Shown piece by piece: positions 8,801 to 20,053 of a stretch of DNA of 64,000 nt. This stretch comes from Balamuthia mandrillaris (taxonomy: Eukaryota; Discosea; Longamoebia; Balamuthiidae), in NCBI GenBank assembly GCA_031835245.1, contig JAVKOQ010000100.1, positions 113,955-177,954 of the forward strand, read 5' to 3'. Under the pieces are notes generated by a model. That model had not been told where the DNA came from. It made no database searches and was given only the letters and a program-made list of their open reading frames with translations. A program made the position numbers and the translations under genes. The stretch's first letter is position 1. The number at the start of each line of letters is the position of its first letter.

Positions 8801-11800
8801 ATGCTCACAACGAGTAGCAGTGAAAGAAACCAACCACAACAGCCACGCCTCTATTCGACTGTCGTTCCCTCCAGCTCTCCACCCTCGTCCTCCTCCTCCC
8901 CTTCTTCCTCCCCCTTCGTCTCTCTCGGTAGTCCCACCACCACTACCCTCACCAACGACGACGACGACGACGACTGCTACGACCGCTACGACCACGACCC
9001 TTATGCAGCTGTGGATTGCCTCTGTGTCCAACAATTATTGCTCTCTTCCTCCCCGCGAACTTTTATTGCACCATCCTCAACAAAGAGAGAGCCGTCAGCA
9101 GCTCCAGCTTCAGCCTCTTCCCCTTTCTCTTCCACTCCGGCAGCTTCAGCGGACCAAATGCTTCAAACAACAAAAAAAGAAGACGAGAAAACGAAAGAAG
9201 AAGAAGGAGGAAGAAGAACAACAAATCCCATCCGTCTCCCCTTCTCCTCCGCTTCTTCCTCCTTATCGTCCTCGTCTTCTTCACCCTTTGCAAGTTTTCT
9301 AGACGGGACAAGAGGGGTTGACTTTGAGGCTCTCGCGTTCAGCGACGAGGAGAAGAAGAAGAAGAAGCAAGAGAACGAGAACGAGAACGAGAAAGAGAAA
9401 GAGGGAGTGACGTTGTTACAAGAAGCAGAAGTAGAAGCGGCCGAAGCAGGAACCAGTTTTAGCGATTGGGAAGGCATACCTCATCTCCATCATCAGCAAG
9501 ACAACCAACAAGAAGAAGAAACGTTTTTTGGCGTTTCACCGGAACGCACGTTTGCTTCTTCTCTTTCGATGTTACATTCTTCCTCGTCTTTTCTCCCTTC
9601 CGTTTCCGCTTCCTCTTCTTCTTCTTCTTCTTCTTTTGCTTTTGCACGACAAACAATAGAAGAAGCAAAGGCGGACGAAGAAGAAGAAGACGAAGAGAAA
9701 GGAGGTCTTATCGACATGTCCGCTTCTCCTCTGTATTATTATGACTTCCAGCCGCATGAAGAACTCTTTTCATCGCTCTTCTTCAACGAGGCTGACGACG
9801 AGGAAAGCGAACGAAGAAGAAACGAAGAGGAGCCGCTGTCAACAACGTTTACTCCTTCCTCTGCGTTACAACTGATAGACGATTTGTTGTTATCGGACTC
9901 TTCTTCCTCTCTACTTTCTTCAACTTCGTTAGCTGCTTCCATCGACAATAGCAGCATCAACAACATTCTCGACTCATTTCTTGTTGAGCATCAACATCAA
10001 CTCACTTCTTCAACTTCCTCGCTTTCTTCTCTTTCTGCTCCGTTGTTTCAGTCTTCTTCTTTTCCATATCCTTCTTCGGAAACGACGAGACTGAGCACAA
10101 GAATGTATGAATTGTTGTGCCGACTTCACGAACTGGGACAAGTCTCTCCTCAAGTGTTGCTCTATCTTGCGCAAATTGCACAACCGTCTTTGCTCTTCTC
10201 TCGTCTTCTTTCTTCTCCGTCTTCTTCAACAACAAATACAAACGCAAACAGTAACATTGACGTCGTTTCGGCTTTAGGTTCGATGTTTGAAATCCTTCTT
10301 CCTTTTCTTCAAGACCTAAAAGACTTTCAACAACAACGAAGGCGAACGATAGAAATAGAAGAGAAAGAAGAAAACGTTGAAGAAGCGTTTGAGGCGTTAT
10401 TGAAGAGATTTTACGATGAAATCGTTTTAATCGAAGAACAACAAGAAGGAGACCAAGAACGTAGAAAAGCCGATGTGGAAGCAGCATTAACAGAACTGTT
10501 TCTTATCGGAAGAAAGACACGTTCCACTTTCTTTTGTTTGGAAGAAGCGGAAGGAGAAGAGAAGAACGAGCCGGAAAGGAGAAAGAGAGCAGGAATGGCG
10601 TTCGTTTTGATGTTGGGACTTTGGGACGTGACTTTGGTGTTGAATCGCGTTTCTGCTTTACAAGTTTTGCATCTGACGAACGACTCTTTGCCGTACAACG
10701 ATCATAACGGTGCCAGCACAAGCGTCGCTAAACAGTTTGGATTCATGGTTGAGCTACAACAAGTTCTTCAGAGTTGGTCTTCTATTCAGGTATTTATTTT
10801 CTTTTCTCTGCTTTATTCTCTCCTTTTTTTTTGAAAATTGTCTTTAACTTTTATTGTTTCTGTTGTTCATTCTTTTCTGTCGAAAAGGTGGAAGATTACT
10901 TTCGTATGATAGCAAGCACACCATTGCCGTTTCAAAAACAACAACTAGCACACACGGAACCGCATCTCTCCTTTCTGCTGCTAAACTACATTTTAGAGCT
11001 TCTGAAGATGCCGTTGGAAGAGCTGCTTTCCTTTCATCATTGGTTCACTTATCTCTCTCGTCGCCATCTTCGTTTCTTGGTTCAACTGCTACACATTGAT
11101 ACTATCACTTTGCTCAACGTACGAAGAAGAGTTGTGACAGCCACTTCTTCAAACTCTCGTTCTCTTTCTTCGTCTTCATCAACAATACCAAATAATTTCA
11201 GACCTGCTTCTTCTTCTTCTTCTTCTTCTTCTTCTTTGACTTCTTCTGTTCTCTTTTCTCCAGCTGTATCAACGAGAAGAAAAAGACCGGCTGAAGCACA
11301 ACTTGGTCGAGAAGAACGATTCTCACTTTCGCTGTTATCTCATTCATCTTCTTCATCCTCTTCTACTACTTTATCGTCTGCTCCTTCATCCTCATCCTCG
11401 TCTTCATCACAACGCCCAACTCTTTCACTCTTTGGACTTCAACAGCAAATACCGTTATCTGCTTCGACGATGTCGTTGGTTCCACCTTCTTCGTCTGCTT
11501 CGCCTCTTCCTTCTTTACCCTCTTCTTTATCATCTTCTTTCAATATGGAGCAATTATCATCAACGACAAATGATGATACGAGTCAACCGTTGGACCGAAT
11601 TTGGGAACATTTTGCACAAGATCTTCCCCCTTCGTTGCTGCCTTTCTTTTCTTCTCCCTCTACTTCTTCCCCGCCGCGTTCTTCTTCTGCATCATCTTCT
11701 CTAACAACATCGACAGAAACAGCACCAACGCTTTTATCAACGGAACCTTCGTCATCGGTGTTCCCTTCTCTCTCGCGTGCTTCTCTCTTCCAACAACAGC

Positions 11801-11989
11801 AACAACAAGCTCAACAATCACCAACTCTCTTATTTCAACGACCGCAACAACTTCAAATAGAACAACACCAACCACAAAAAGACGCAGAAGACAGACAACG
11901 ATTGACGGTCAAAACCGAACAGATGATATCTCCCGTTCGTGCAGCTAGCTCTTCTATTGCTCGTCCTGTTCCGTCTACTCTCAGGTTGC

Positions 11990-12034
<45 letters not shown>

Positions 12035-13189
12035 ATTTTATTTCTTTTCTAACCCCTTTTTTGAAAACACAAAACAAGGTATGAAATTCGAATAGCGCGA
12101 CAACCCCCAGCAGAATGTGTGTATAGACGCATTCTTCGACCGAATCCCTCCATTATGTTCCTAAACAGACCAAGCGACGTCCAAATGACCAACTTTTTCG
12201 TAAAAGCTTCTCTTTGGTGGGAAGATCCTACTCCTTCTGCTGCACCTCCTTCCTCTACTTCTCCTTCGCTTCAACTGAAAGAGCTTGAAGGCGAGTTGGA
12301 CGGTATCCTGACAGCTCGTTTCTCTCAAGGCGCCTTTGCCACTTTTAAACGCCTCAAAGTGCGATCCACGTGTACCGCTTTGAGAGTGCGGCACGTGCGC
12401 ATGAAGTTCACGCTGATGGAGTGGCGGGAGAATGCCTTTGCCGTTATTCACGACTGTGCCGTTGTCTCTGACCCCATTCGCGTCTTCTCTCACAGCAGTT
12501 ATTTACACAAACGAAAAAAACGGAACTCAATAACTTCTTCAGCGTTATCATCGACCGTAACAACAAATACGGACGCAAGTGGAGAAGAAGAGAAAAGCAA
12601 AGAGAAAGGAGAAAGCATGACAACCACGACAACGATAACCATGCCGATTCCTGTTGTCACAGATGTGTTGCCGGATGTGGTGTCGATTGGAGGTGGCACC
12701 AAAGTTGTGGTTTTGGGATCCAACTTTGTGAACAGCCCGTTGCTAAGGGTTCGCTTTGGGACGATTGTTGTGGAGGCGATCTTTCATGAGGATCGCACCA
12801 TTGTTTGCGTGTCGCCTTCGTTATTGTCTCTGTTCAACACCTCTTCCTCAGCCTCAGCCTCAGGTTCTTCTTGTTCTTCTTCTTCTTCTTCTTCTTCTTC
12901 TTCTTCTTCTTCTTCTTCTTCTTCTTCTTCTTCTTCAGCTGCAACTTCTTCCAGTTCGTCTTCCGCCTTTGCAAGAGGAAGAAAGAGAAGCGCGGAAGAT
13001 AGGAGACGCCTTAATGATGAAGAAGATGACTTTGAAGCAGACAGCGACGAAGAAGAACAGCAACAACAGGACAGAGATGAGGAGGAAGTGGCTGCTGAGA
13101 TTAGAAGAACGCGGAGAGTATCCGTCAGTGTTGCAAACGACGGCGTCAACTTTTGTGCCACGAACGTCTCCTTTCACATCCAAATGTGA
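8801..13189 (+). CDS. Large IPT/TIG-domain protein, probable transcription factor
   Basis: Three exons: 8801-10789, 10888-11984 and 12079-13189, giving 1,398 residues. The ATG at 8801 is the first in a coding context; an upstream in-frame ATG at 8639 lies in AT-rich, non-coding-looking sequence. The first 1,050 residues are mostly low complexity (Ser, Glu and Gln runs), with a helical island around residues 660-740. The conserved part begins at exon 3: YEIRIARQPPAECVYRRILRPNP, then a beta-rich region (FKRLKVRSTCTALRVRHVRMKF ... DPIRVFSHSSYL) resembling a DNA-binding Ig-like fold. An IPT/TIG domain follows (VVTDVLPDVVSIGGGTKVVV ... VRFGTIVVEAIFHEDRTIVC). TIG domains follow DNA-binding modules in Rel/NFAT, EBF and CSL factors. 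A poly-Ser insertion and an acidic stretch interrupt the last strands. The nuclear role is inferred. Confidence 0.8.
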
Positions 13190-13288
13190 TTCTGCGTGGA
13201 CGGCGATGGAAAAAGAGTTTTTATTGTAATATTTGTAAAAAAAAACTTATTTATTATTTTTTTTATTTTATTTACTTGACTTCTTTCT

Positions 13289-15609
13289 TTATGATGGATG
13301 GCCAAGAAGAGAACGAAGGCGTTGGTTCTCTTCTTGTAGGGCAGATATCAAGCGTTGGTTCTCTTTGTCTTTGGCTTCCAACGCTTTGATTCGTTGTCGC
13401 AGCTCCTCCATTGTTGTTTCGGGCTTCATAGTCTGGTTGTGTTTCTTCGTTCTTGGTTCGTCGTCTGTCGGTTGTTGGTGTGATGTTTTTGTGATGTTGT
13501 TGGTTTCATCTGCTTGTTCCTGGAAAGCAGCTGTATCTCTTCCACTTTCTTCCGTCACTTGGCTTAATATCTGTTGTTTTTGTTTGATGCAATGAGCAAA
13601 ACCAAAACGGAAGAGAAGAGAGAAAAGAGAGAAATGAGAGACGGGCGAGAAGAGGGCAACATACCTGATGAGCATCGTCCAAACTTTTTTGCTTTTCAGC
13701 AAGCGGAGAGAGGGGGATAGCTTTGTTGCTAAATTGTTTGGAGATGGTGACCCGTTGGGCTCCTCCTTCCTCTTTGACTTGCAACGAAATGTTTCCATCC
13801 TTTAGTTCTTTCTCTCCTTCTTTTTCTCCTTCTTTTCGTCCTTCCTTGTCTGCTTCTTTCGTTTCTTTTATCGAGTCGTTTGAAGAATGCTGATGTTTGT
13901 GAAAAGAAACCATTTTCTTGAGCGTATTCTTCTTTTTCTTCTTTTCGTCTTTCTTCTCTTTCTTTTGTTTCTTTTCTTTCTTTCCTTCTTTCTTTTTCTC
14001 AGAAGAATGAAGCTCCTCTTTTCGCTTCTTTTCTTCTCCTTCTTTCCCTTCTGCTTCTCCTGCTTTCTTGGTTTCTTTCTCTTTTTCTTCTGCAGGTTGT
14101 GTTCGACGATGAATACCACTAGAAGCGAACGACATCTCTCCTCCAATGTTAGAAGCTCTTCTTCTGTTGATCCGTTGTTGGCTTTGTTTTTGTGGTTCGA
14201 TCTGCACAAAGTCGGAAGGAAAGTAACCTTTCATCCACTGTCCTTTCTTGTCCAACAGTTCTCCTTTCCACATCTTTATTTTGTTATATTCTTAAAAAGT
14301 GAGAAAGAAAGGAAAAGGAATGAAAGAAAGAAAAGTACATACCTTCAACTCTGTCTTGGCGTGATGCACATAAATCACATCTCCTTTCTTAAATGATAGC
14401 CTACCACTGTTCCTATCCCTATCGGCCGCTTCTCCTTCTCCTTCATCGTCAAAATCGCGAAGAGCTGTTGCTTTCTGATACATACAAGCTTTCAAGTTGA
14501 GTATCTGGCTTTCAATCTTTGTCTTGTAGGCCAAATATCGTTGTGTCATTTCTCTCTTTCTCTGCAAATCCTCTTGAACTTGTCCTTGCATTAAGTTCTT
14601 CTCTTCTTTCGTTGCTATTGTTGCTTCGTTTTCGTTACTAACGTTCTGTTGTCGAAGACTATTTCGAATGTGTGAAAAGTTCATCTTTGTGCCATAGAGT
14701 CGTCCCAAAGTGACCATTGCTTTGCTCTCCTCTTTTAGCTTTTCCAGCCTAGAGTGAATCATCTCTAATTTCTCGTCCAATTCTCTAATGGCCCGTTTCA
14801 CTTGTTTGTTGAGGTTTTCGGTTTCTTCTTTCTTTTCGTTTGTGGAAGTTTCTTTTTGTTGATCTTTTTCAACGTCTTTTGCTAATGAGTCGAGATAGTC
14901 CATGTTAATGCTTTCGAGACCATTGAAAGCCATTGTATCACTTTTGCTGTTGTCTGTTGTTTAAGGAGTGCAAGAAAACATTCTTAGTTGTGATGAGAAT
15001 ATGAGAAAGAGAAAGAAAGAGAAAGAGAACCAATTAAAAAGAGAAAAAGAAACAACACGTACTCATAGAAGAAGCAGGTGAGTATGAAGGCTCCAGTTTC
15101 TTGAGCTCTTCCACTGTTTTCTTGAGAGAATCCCCCACGTCTTCGTCAAGACTGATGACGAGACTTGATTTCTCGGAAGAATTCTGTTTGCCTTTTTGGA
15201 GCCATTCGTGCTGAAGAAGTTGTTTGGCTGAAGGTCGTTTGTTGACATCTTTTTCAAAGCACTGAGTCAAAAAGTCGTGCAAGTCCTGTTTGTGACGTTG
15301 TCTGTTAATAAAGGAGAGAAAAGCAGACGAAGAAGAATAAGAAGAGGAAAAAAGAGACCTCAGTCAGTTCATCAGGAAGAGGAGGACAATCATCTTGCAC
15401 AATCTTAAAAATGGCTGTCATAGGCGGTAAAGAATAATACGGAGGCTCCTATTCAACAAAATGACATCAACTTTTTCCAAACCAAAAGACGAAAGAATAG
15501 TAAAGAAAGGAAATAGGTACTCCAGTCAACATCTCAAGAAGAGTACAGCCAAGACTCCAAATATCGGCAGCAGGTGTCTGTCCACTCATCAAAATAACTT
15601 CTGGGGCCA
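13289..15609 (-). CDS. Cdc7/SepA/MAP3K-epsilon-like kinase with coiled coil and SH3 domain, 5' end missing
   Basis: Six exons are recognisable: 15521-15609, 15359-15448, 15063-15285, 14343-14953, 13665-14273 and 13289-13570. All are phase-consistent (634 codons plus 2 nt). The first visible exon starts inside the kinase domain: (M)[18 protein letters not shown], then [20 protein letters not shown] and [19 protein letters not shown]. This matches the septation-kinase family (SepA, Cdc7, MAP3K-epsilon). A coiled coil and an SH3 domain (ALRDFDDEG ... [11 protein letters not shown] ... [14 protein letters not shown], with an acidic loop insertion) follow, then a Lys/Glu-rich tail and a final coiled coil. 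The N-terminal lobe, catalytic loop and start codon are missing: upstream, only about 105 bp of intron remain before the transposon end at 15715. It is a truncated gene or a rearrangement breakpoint. Confidence 0.75.
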
Positions 15610-15714
15610 CTTTTGAAGAGAATAAGCAATCCGAATGGAAACACGGATAAAAGAGAAGAGAAAGAATCTAAGGAGGGACCAAAAGGAGAGAGAGAGAGAG
15701 AGAGAGGCAAAAAT

Positions 15715-15797
15715 GGTAGATATCCCACCCCACGACCAAAAACTTCCCACCCCACCGATAAAAATTCCACCCCTCAGGTAAAAGTCCCAACCTATTA
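15715..15797 (+). repeat. Left terminal inverted repeat of the MULE element
   Basis: Contains three TCCCACCCC-type units (ATCCCACCCC, TTCCCACCCC, TTCCACCCC) and ends in CCTATTA. It pairs with 19326-19408. Tandem subterminal motifs like this are usual transposase-binding sites. Confidence 0.8.
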
Positions 15798-15859
15798 GGG
15801 TGACATGAATTATGAGTAACTCTATCGTTACATTGCTACTGTGTTTCTCTTTGCTTGGC

Positions 15860-15936
15860 GAGAGGAATAACCGTTGTAAAAGAAACTGTCAGGAATTGAA
15901 AGCATGCTGTATCCTTGGTCAACGGTTATTCCTCTC
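15860..15936. repeat. 17-bp perfect inverted repeat inside the transposon leader
   Basis: GAGAGGAATAACCGTTG at 15860-15876 is inverted at 15920-15936 with a 43-bp spacer. Extending to 20 bp adds one mismatch. It lies between the left TIR and the transposase start and could form a strong hairpin in the transcript. It is not part of the TIR pair. Confidence 0.6.
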
Positions 15937-16131
15937 ACCATTCTTGCCCGCCATACTTTTCTTTTTGTTCCCGCCTTTTTTTTTCAATAACGTTACCGTT
16001 ACTTTTTCTTGGGTTGTAACAAGGTCTTCTTCTTTAACTTTTTTCTTTCAACTAGAAACAGCTACACACAACCATCACACACCTTTTTTTTTTGTTTGGC
16101 TTTTTGTTTTTTCCTTTTTTTTTTTCTCATT

Positions 16132-19100
16132 ATGGAAGCGAAGAAAAAAAGATTTGCCGAGATTTACGGGTGGATTTTTGAACGAAAGGTTCCATTGCAG
16201 CAGCTTTCACGGTTGTACAATGGTGGAGAGGATGCTCCGACCTTTTATCGAGTCCAATGGAGATCAACTCGTGGGCTTACAAAGCGAACAGGAGTGAAGG
16301 TGCTTAGTAATCCGCGGACCACCCTTGAAGGAGTGAAAGTGTTGGTGGCGCCTAAAGTCAAGAAGGTGAAGAATGGGGTCCTTGAGGTTGCACTCAGCGA
16401 GAATCTTCACTGCTCTGGCGGCTTTGCCTGTGCTCCTCCTGCAAGAGGAAAGAAGAACAAAAAACTAAAGGACTGTGAAGTACAAAGCCGTTGGGTGGTG
16501 TTTAGAGATGAGCTAAACACTGCCTACATCTACATCCAGAAGGAAGCCCAAAGCCACGGACCTGGGTTTTGCGCGCCTTCCGCTTTGCCTATGACACCTG
16601 CGCTTCGGCAGTGGCTCCGCCAGATGGATGGGCAAGGAACAAAAGAAGACGGAATGAATGGGAGAGGAGGAGCAATGACGGCGCACGAGCTGCAACGAAT
16701 GTTGCTGGGGGGCGCTTGTGAGCTGGTCAAGGATGCTCGGGATGTACCCACTGTGCAGGAGATTGCCACTGTAATCCACAACGGAAGGAAAAAACTGCGA
16801 ATCGGCAAGAAAGGGCAAACCAGAGCAGAAGCCCTCCAAGAGGCCTTGAATCGGCCAGAACTGGCTTCTACTATCCTTTTCCCACCTTTGGAGAGCCGTG
16901 AAACGTACATCCTTGATCGCACGGCGGCCCGTCGGCCATGGATGATTTTTCTGATCGCGCCTTATGCAGTCACTGTGCTTCCGCGATGGGGTAAGGATGT
17001 AGTCGGCCTGGACAGCATCTACAAGCTATCCAAGTCACATCACCCCGTTTGGGCACTGGTGGTGCAAGATGACTTGGGACGGAGCTGGCCTGTTGCCTTC
17101 GCTGTTGCTAGCAAGGAACGAGCAGCAGTTGTGCGCTTTTTCCTTTCGTCTGTTCGTCACTTTTTTGAGCCACAGACGACAACGATCTACTCCCCAAAAC
17201 CTACGTGGCAACCCTTCGTAATGATCGACAAAGACAAGGTGGAGCGTAACGGGGCGACAAGTGCTGGCTTTCAGGTGGTGTTGTGTGACTTTCATGCACA
17301 ACAACTGTGGAGAAAAAAGTTGCGCAGTATGGTTTGTTCTCTCTCTTTCATGCATCTGCTCTCTCCCTCTCGTTGTTGCTCATACAAGTAGAAACTAACA
17401 ATAATACCAAACAACAAGGGAAGGATGATGGAAGTGTATTGGGTTTGTTAAAAAGACTGCAACATGCCATGACAGAAGATGCAGAGGAAGAAGCAACAAA
17501 AGTGTTGAAGAACTATTGCCAAAAAAAGAGGATTACCCGTTTTTGGCAGTACTTTGACAAGAACTGGCTTTCTCCTCCATGGGCATCAACGTGGAAAAGC
17601 ATTGATCGTCCTGGGTACCGAGAGGGCTTGTGGAATACCAACAATGCAACAGAGACGATCTTTCGTAGCATTCTTCGTGATTTCCACTGCAAAGGCACCA
17701 AAGGGGATCACAACTTGGTCTTAACGCTAGCAGACAATGTGTTTCGCCGCTACAATGTGGAGCTCAACCGCATCGATGTACTACAGCAACGCCCAAGCCT
17801 TGGTGTTTGCCGGCTTTGGAGGAGATATCAAGAGGGATTGCGGCTGGCACAGCACCAACAGAGTGAGAAACAGAAAGAAAAAGAAGAAATAGAGAATGGC
17901 AGCAAAAACGATGACAACAACAACGACAGAGAGGAAAAAGAGGTAGAAGAAGGATTGAACGCACATTTTGTAGAGCTTGCTGACGGCGTTTTCAAATGGA
18001 ATGAGTACGACGTGACTATAGAATTGCCTTCATGCCCCTGTCCTTACTTTCGGTATTATGGTAGGAGGTGCAAACACGTTTTTGGACTTGCTGCTCATCT
18101 ACAGAAAACATTTTCAGATCAGAACCTTTTAGAGCTTGGGCTGAAAAGACAAACAAGACGCACCAACAGCAGCACCTCACAAGTGGCAAGAATAGTTGAA
18201 GATGACATCGTTGAAGCAGATGATACTGACTCCCTGGAGCAACGTGTAGCGCCTGTTACCCTTGATGATGAAGATGTGGAAGGAGAGGAGGGAGATGAAC
18301 AGGCCGAGGAACAGCAGGCGCTGCTACTGTTGGAGGAGCCATCGATGGATGAACTTGGTGAGGACGACGGCGGAGATCTTGAGGAAGAAACTTCTGAAGG
18401 AGAAGAACACAACAATAAGAAAGAAGAGAAGGAGGAGAAGGAGGAGAAGGAGGAGGAGGAGAAGGAAAAGGAGAAAGACAAACTGAATGCAAACAAAAAT
18501 CAAGGAACAAAGCATCAACATCCAGTGGAGCCAAAAATCGAGTACTCTAGCAAGGAAGAAGCAGAACAAGCAATCGCATATGCTACAGGGAAGTCATCAC
18601 CTGGGAGGCCGCGCAAAACAACAAAGAGGCCGAAAGTAGCAACCAACCTGCGACTCACAGAAGAATGTTTGCTTGAATTAAGTTAGTATCTCTTTTTTTT
18701 AAACAAAATCTCTCCCTCCTTTCCTACTTTTAGCTAACACCTCACACAAACACCAGAAACCGAACGTACCTTTCAATCAAATTTAACAAAACCTGAAACA
18801 ACAAAGAAAAAGGCAGCGGCGGTGGCGGCGGCTGCACCAAAAAAACAACAAAATCAAAAAACAAAAACGCAAAGTGGTATGTTTGTCACTTTTTGTATCA
18901 AGCAGATTCTTTTTCTGAAGTTGATGTTTGTCATTTTTGAAGAGTGCAAAGCAAAGCGTACCTCTCAATGGCAAAAGAACTGTAAAACGGAAGAGATCTA
19001 TGGCGTCGCACCCGTGGTGAACTACCAGGATCCCCGAGTGGACAAAAGGAAGCCTCTCTCTCCAAAACGACAACTGAAGCCCAACCCACGGTACCAGAAA

Positions 19101-19166
19101 ACACAGGTCGTGAAGCTCCTCTCTCCTCAAAAAAAGAACAGAACGAAGAAAAGGTGCCCAGCGTGA
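16132..19166 (+). CDS. MULE transposase with SWIM zinc finger
   Basis: Four exons: 16132-17331, 17424-18681, 18757-18876 and 18943-19166, giving 933 residues with all phases consistent. The N-terminal 200 residues hold a possible FLYWCH/WRKY-like DNA-binding region (RWVVFRDELNTAYIYIQKEA). The DDE core shows the MULE signatures: VVGLDSIYKLSKSHHPVWAL with the first Asp, MIDKDKVERNGATSAGFQV ... VLCDFHAQQLWRKKL with the second Asp and the C-x2-H block, and LWNTNNATETIFRSI with the Glu. A SWIM finger follows (CPCPYFRYYGRRCKHVFGL), then an acidic stretch, an AT-hook (GRPRK) and a basic tail in exons 3-4. No stop or frameshift is seen, so the protein could be active. It acts at the element's TIRs. 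Confidence 0.88.
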
Positions 19167-19325
19167 CAAAGAAAAGACTGGCCAAAAGAACAAAACGAAA
19201 AAAAAAAGCCCCCTAAAAAATAAATTTTTGATTTTTCTGATCCCTTTTCTCCACTCTCTAAAATAATGGCCAGCGCACGCTTTGGTGGCAAAATAGCACA
19301 AAAATAATAGGTTGTTATAAATACA

Positions 19326-19408
19326 TATTAGGGTGGGTAAATTACCTGAGGGGTGGGACGTTTACCGAAGGGGTGGGACTTTTAGCGTTGTGGGGTGGGA
19401 CGTTTACC
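19326..19408 (-). repeat. Right terminal inverted repeat of the MULE element
   Basis: The reverse complement carries three TCCCACCCC units, ends in CCCACCCTAATA and is the same length (83 bp) as the left arm. The outermost bases are TACC on the plus strand. RasGEF coding sequence starts immediately outside. Confidence 0.8.
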
Positions 19409-19850
19409 CGATTCGCGCAAGGTCATCAGCGAGATAGAACGCTACCAGAAGGCGCCGTACGTGTATTACGTGGTGCCGCCCATCGAAGAGTTTTTGTTGC
19501 ACAAGCTTCCCATCATGGAAGAGAAAGAGCTTTACGCACGAGCGAAGGCAAACGAGGAAGCGGCCAACGCCAAAGGCAAAGGTTTGTAACCCTGGATGAT
19601 TTTCATCGAAGGAGAAACTTTTTCCATTCTTTTTCCTTTCTTTTTCCATGTTATTATCTAAAACAACAACAACAACAACAAAGGTGGGGACAGCGAAGCC
19701 GTTCAAGAGTACGTTTTGGAGGGAAAGAAGATCGAGAGGGACAACAAGAAGCACTTTAAAGAGATGGAGAAGCAAGAGAAGAAGCTCCTCCGAACCATCT
19801 CCTTCAAGACGCAAAAAACGCAACGAAACAGAGCCGCCACCTTCACTTGA
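19409..19850 (+). pseudogene. 3' end of a RasGEF gene, truncated at the transposon edge
   Basis: Two exon pieces: 19409-19581 and 19684-19850, joined by a GT-AG intron in phase 1. The first encodes the last helices of a CDC25-type RasGEF domain (RKVISEIERYQKAPYVYYVV ... PPIEEFLL), which activates Ras-family GTPases. The second is a charged C-terminal tail. The homology begins within a few bases of the TIR end, so the start codon and most of the catalytic domain are missing here. The fragment has no stop codon or frameshift. It is therefore recent, or the rest lies elsewhere and the join is an assembly artefact. Confidence 0.75.
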
Positions 19851-20053
19851 AGCTTGTTTTTTTGTAATGTTTTTTTTAATTATTATTCATTTCTTCACAA
19901 TCTAAAGTTTGTCTTATTGTACAAAACATAAAAAAAATCTTTTTTCTTTAAAGGGGTTGATTGTTCGTTCGTTCGTTCGTTCTTTCGTTTCTTTTGTTTC
20001 TTTTGTTTCTTTCTTTCTTTCTTTCTTTCTTCTTCTTCTTCTTTCTGTTTTGT

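Larger units (their letters stand above)
15715..19408 (+). mobile_element. Complete MULE-type DNA transposon with subterminal repeats
   Basis: The element is 3.7 kb with 83-bp terminal inverted repeats at 15715-15797 and 19326-19408. Both ends start with GGTA and carry tandem copies of a TCCCACCCC-like unit about 20 bp apart. It encodes one four-exon transposase with DDE and SWIM features. The TIR arms have diverged, at roughly three-quarters identity by eye. No target-site duplication is visible: the flanks read GGCAAAAAT on the left and CGATTCGCG on the right. The left flank is the intron of a truncated kinase gene and the right flank is the interior of a truncated RasGEF gene, so the element marks a breakpoint rather than a simple insertion. 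Confidence 0.85.
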
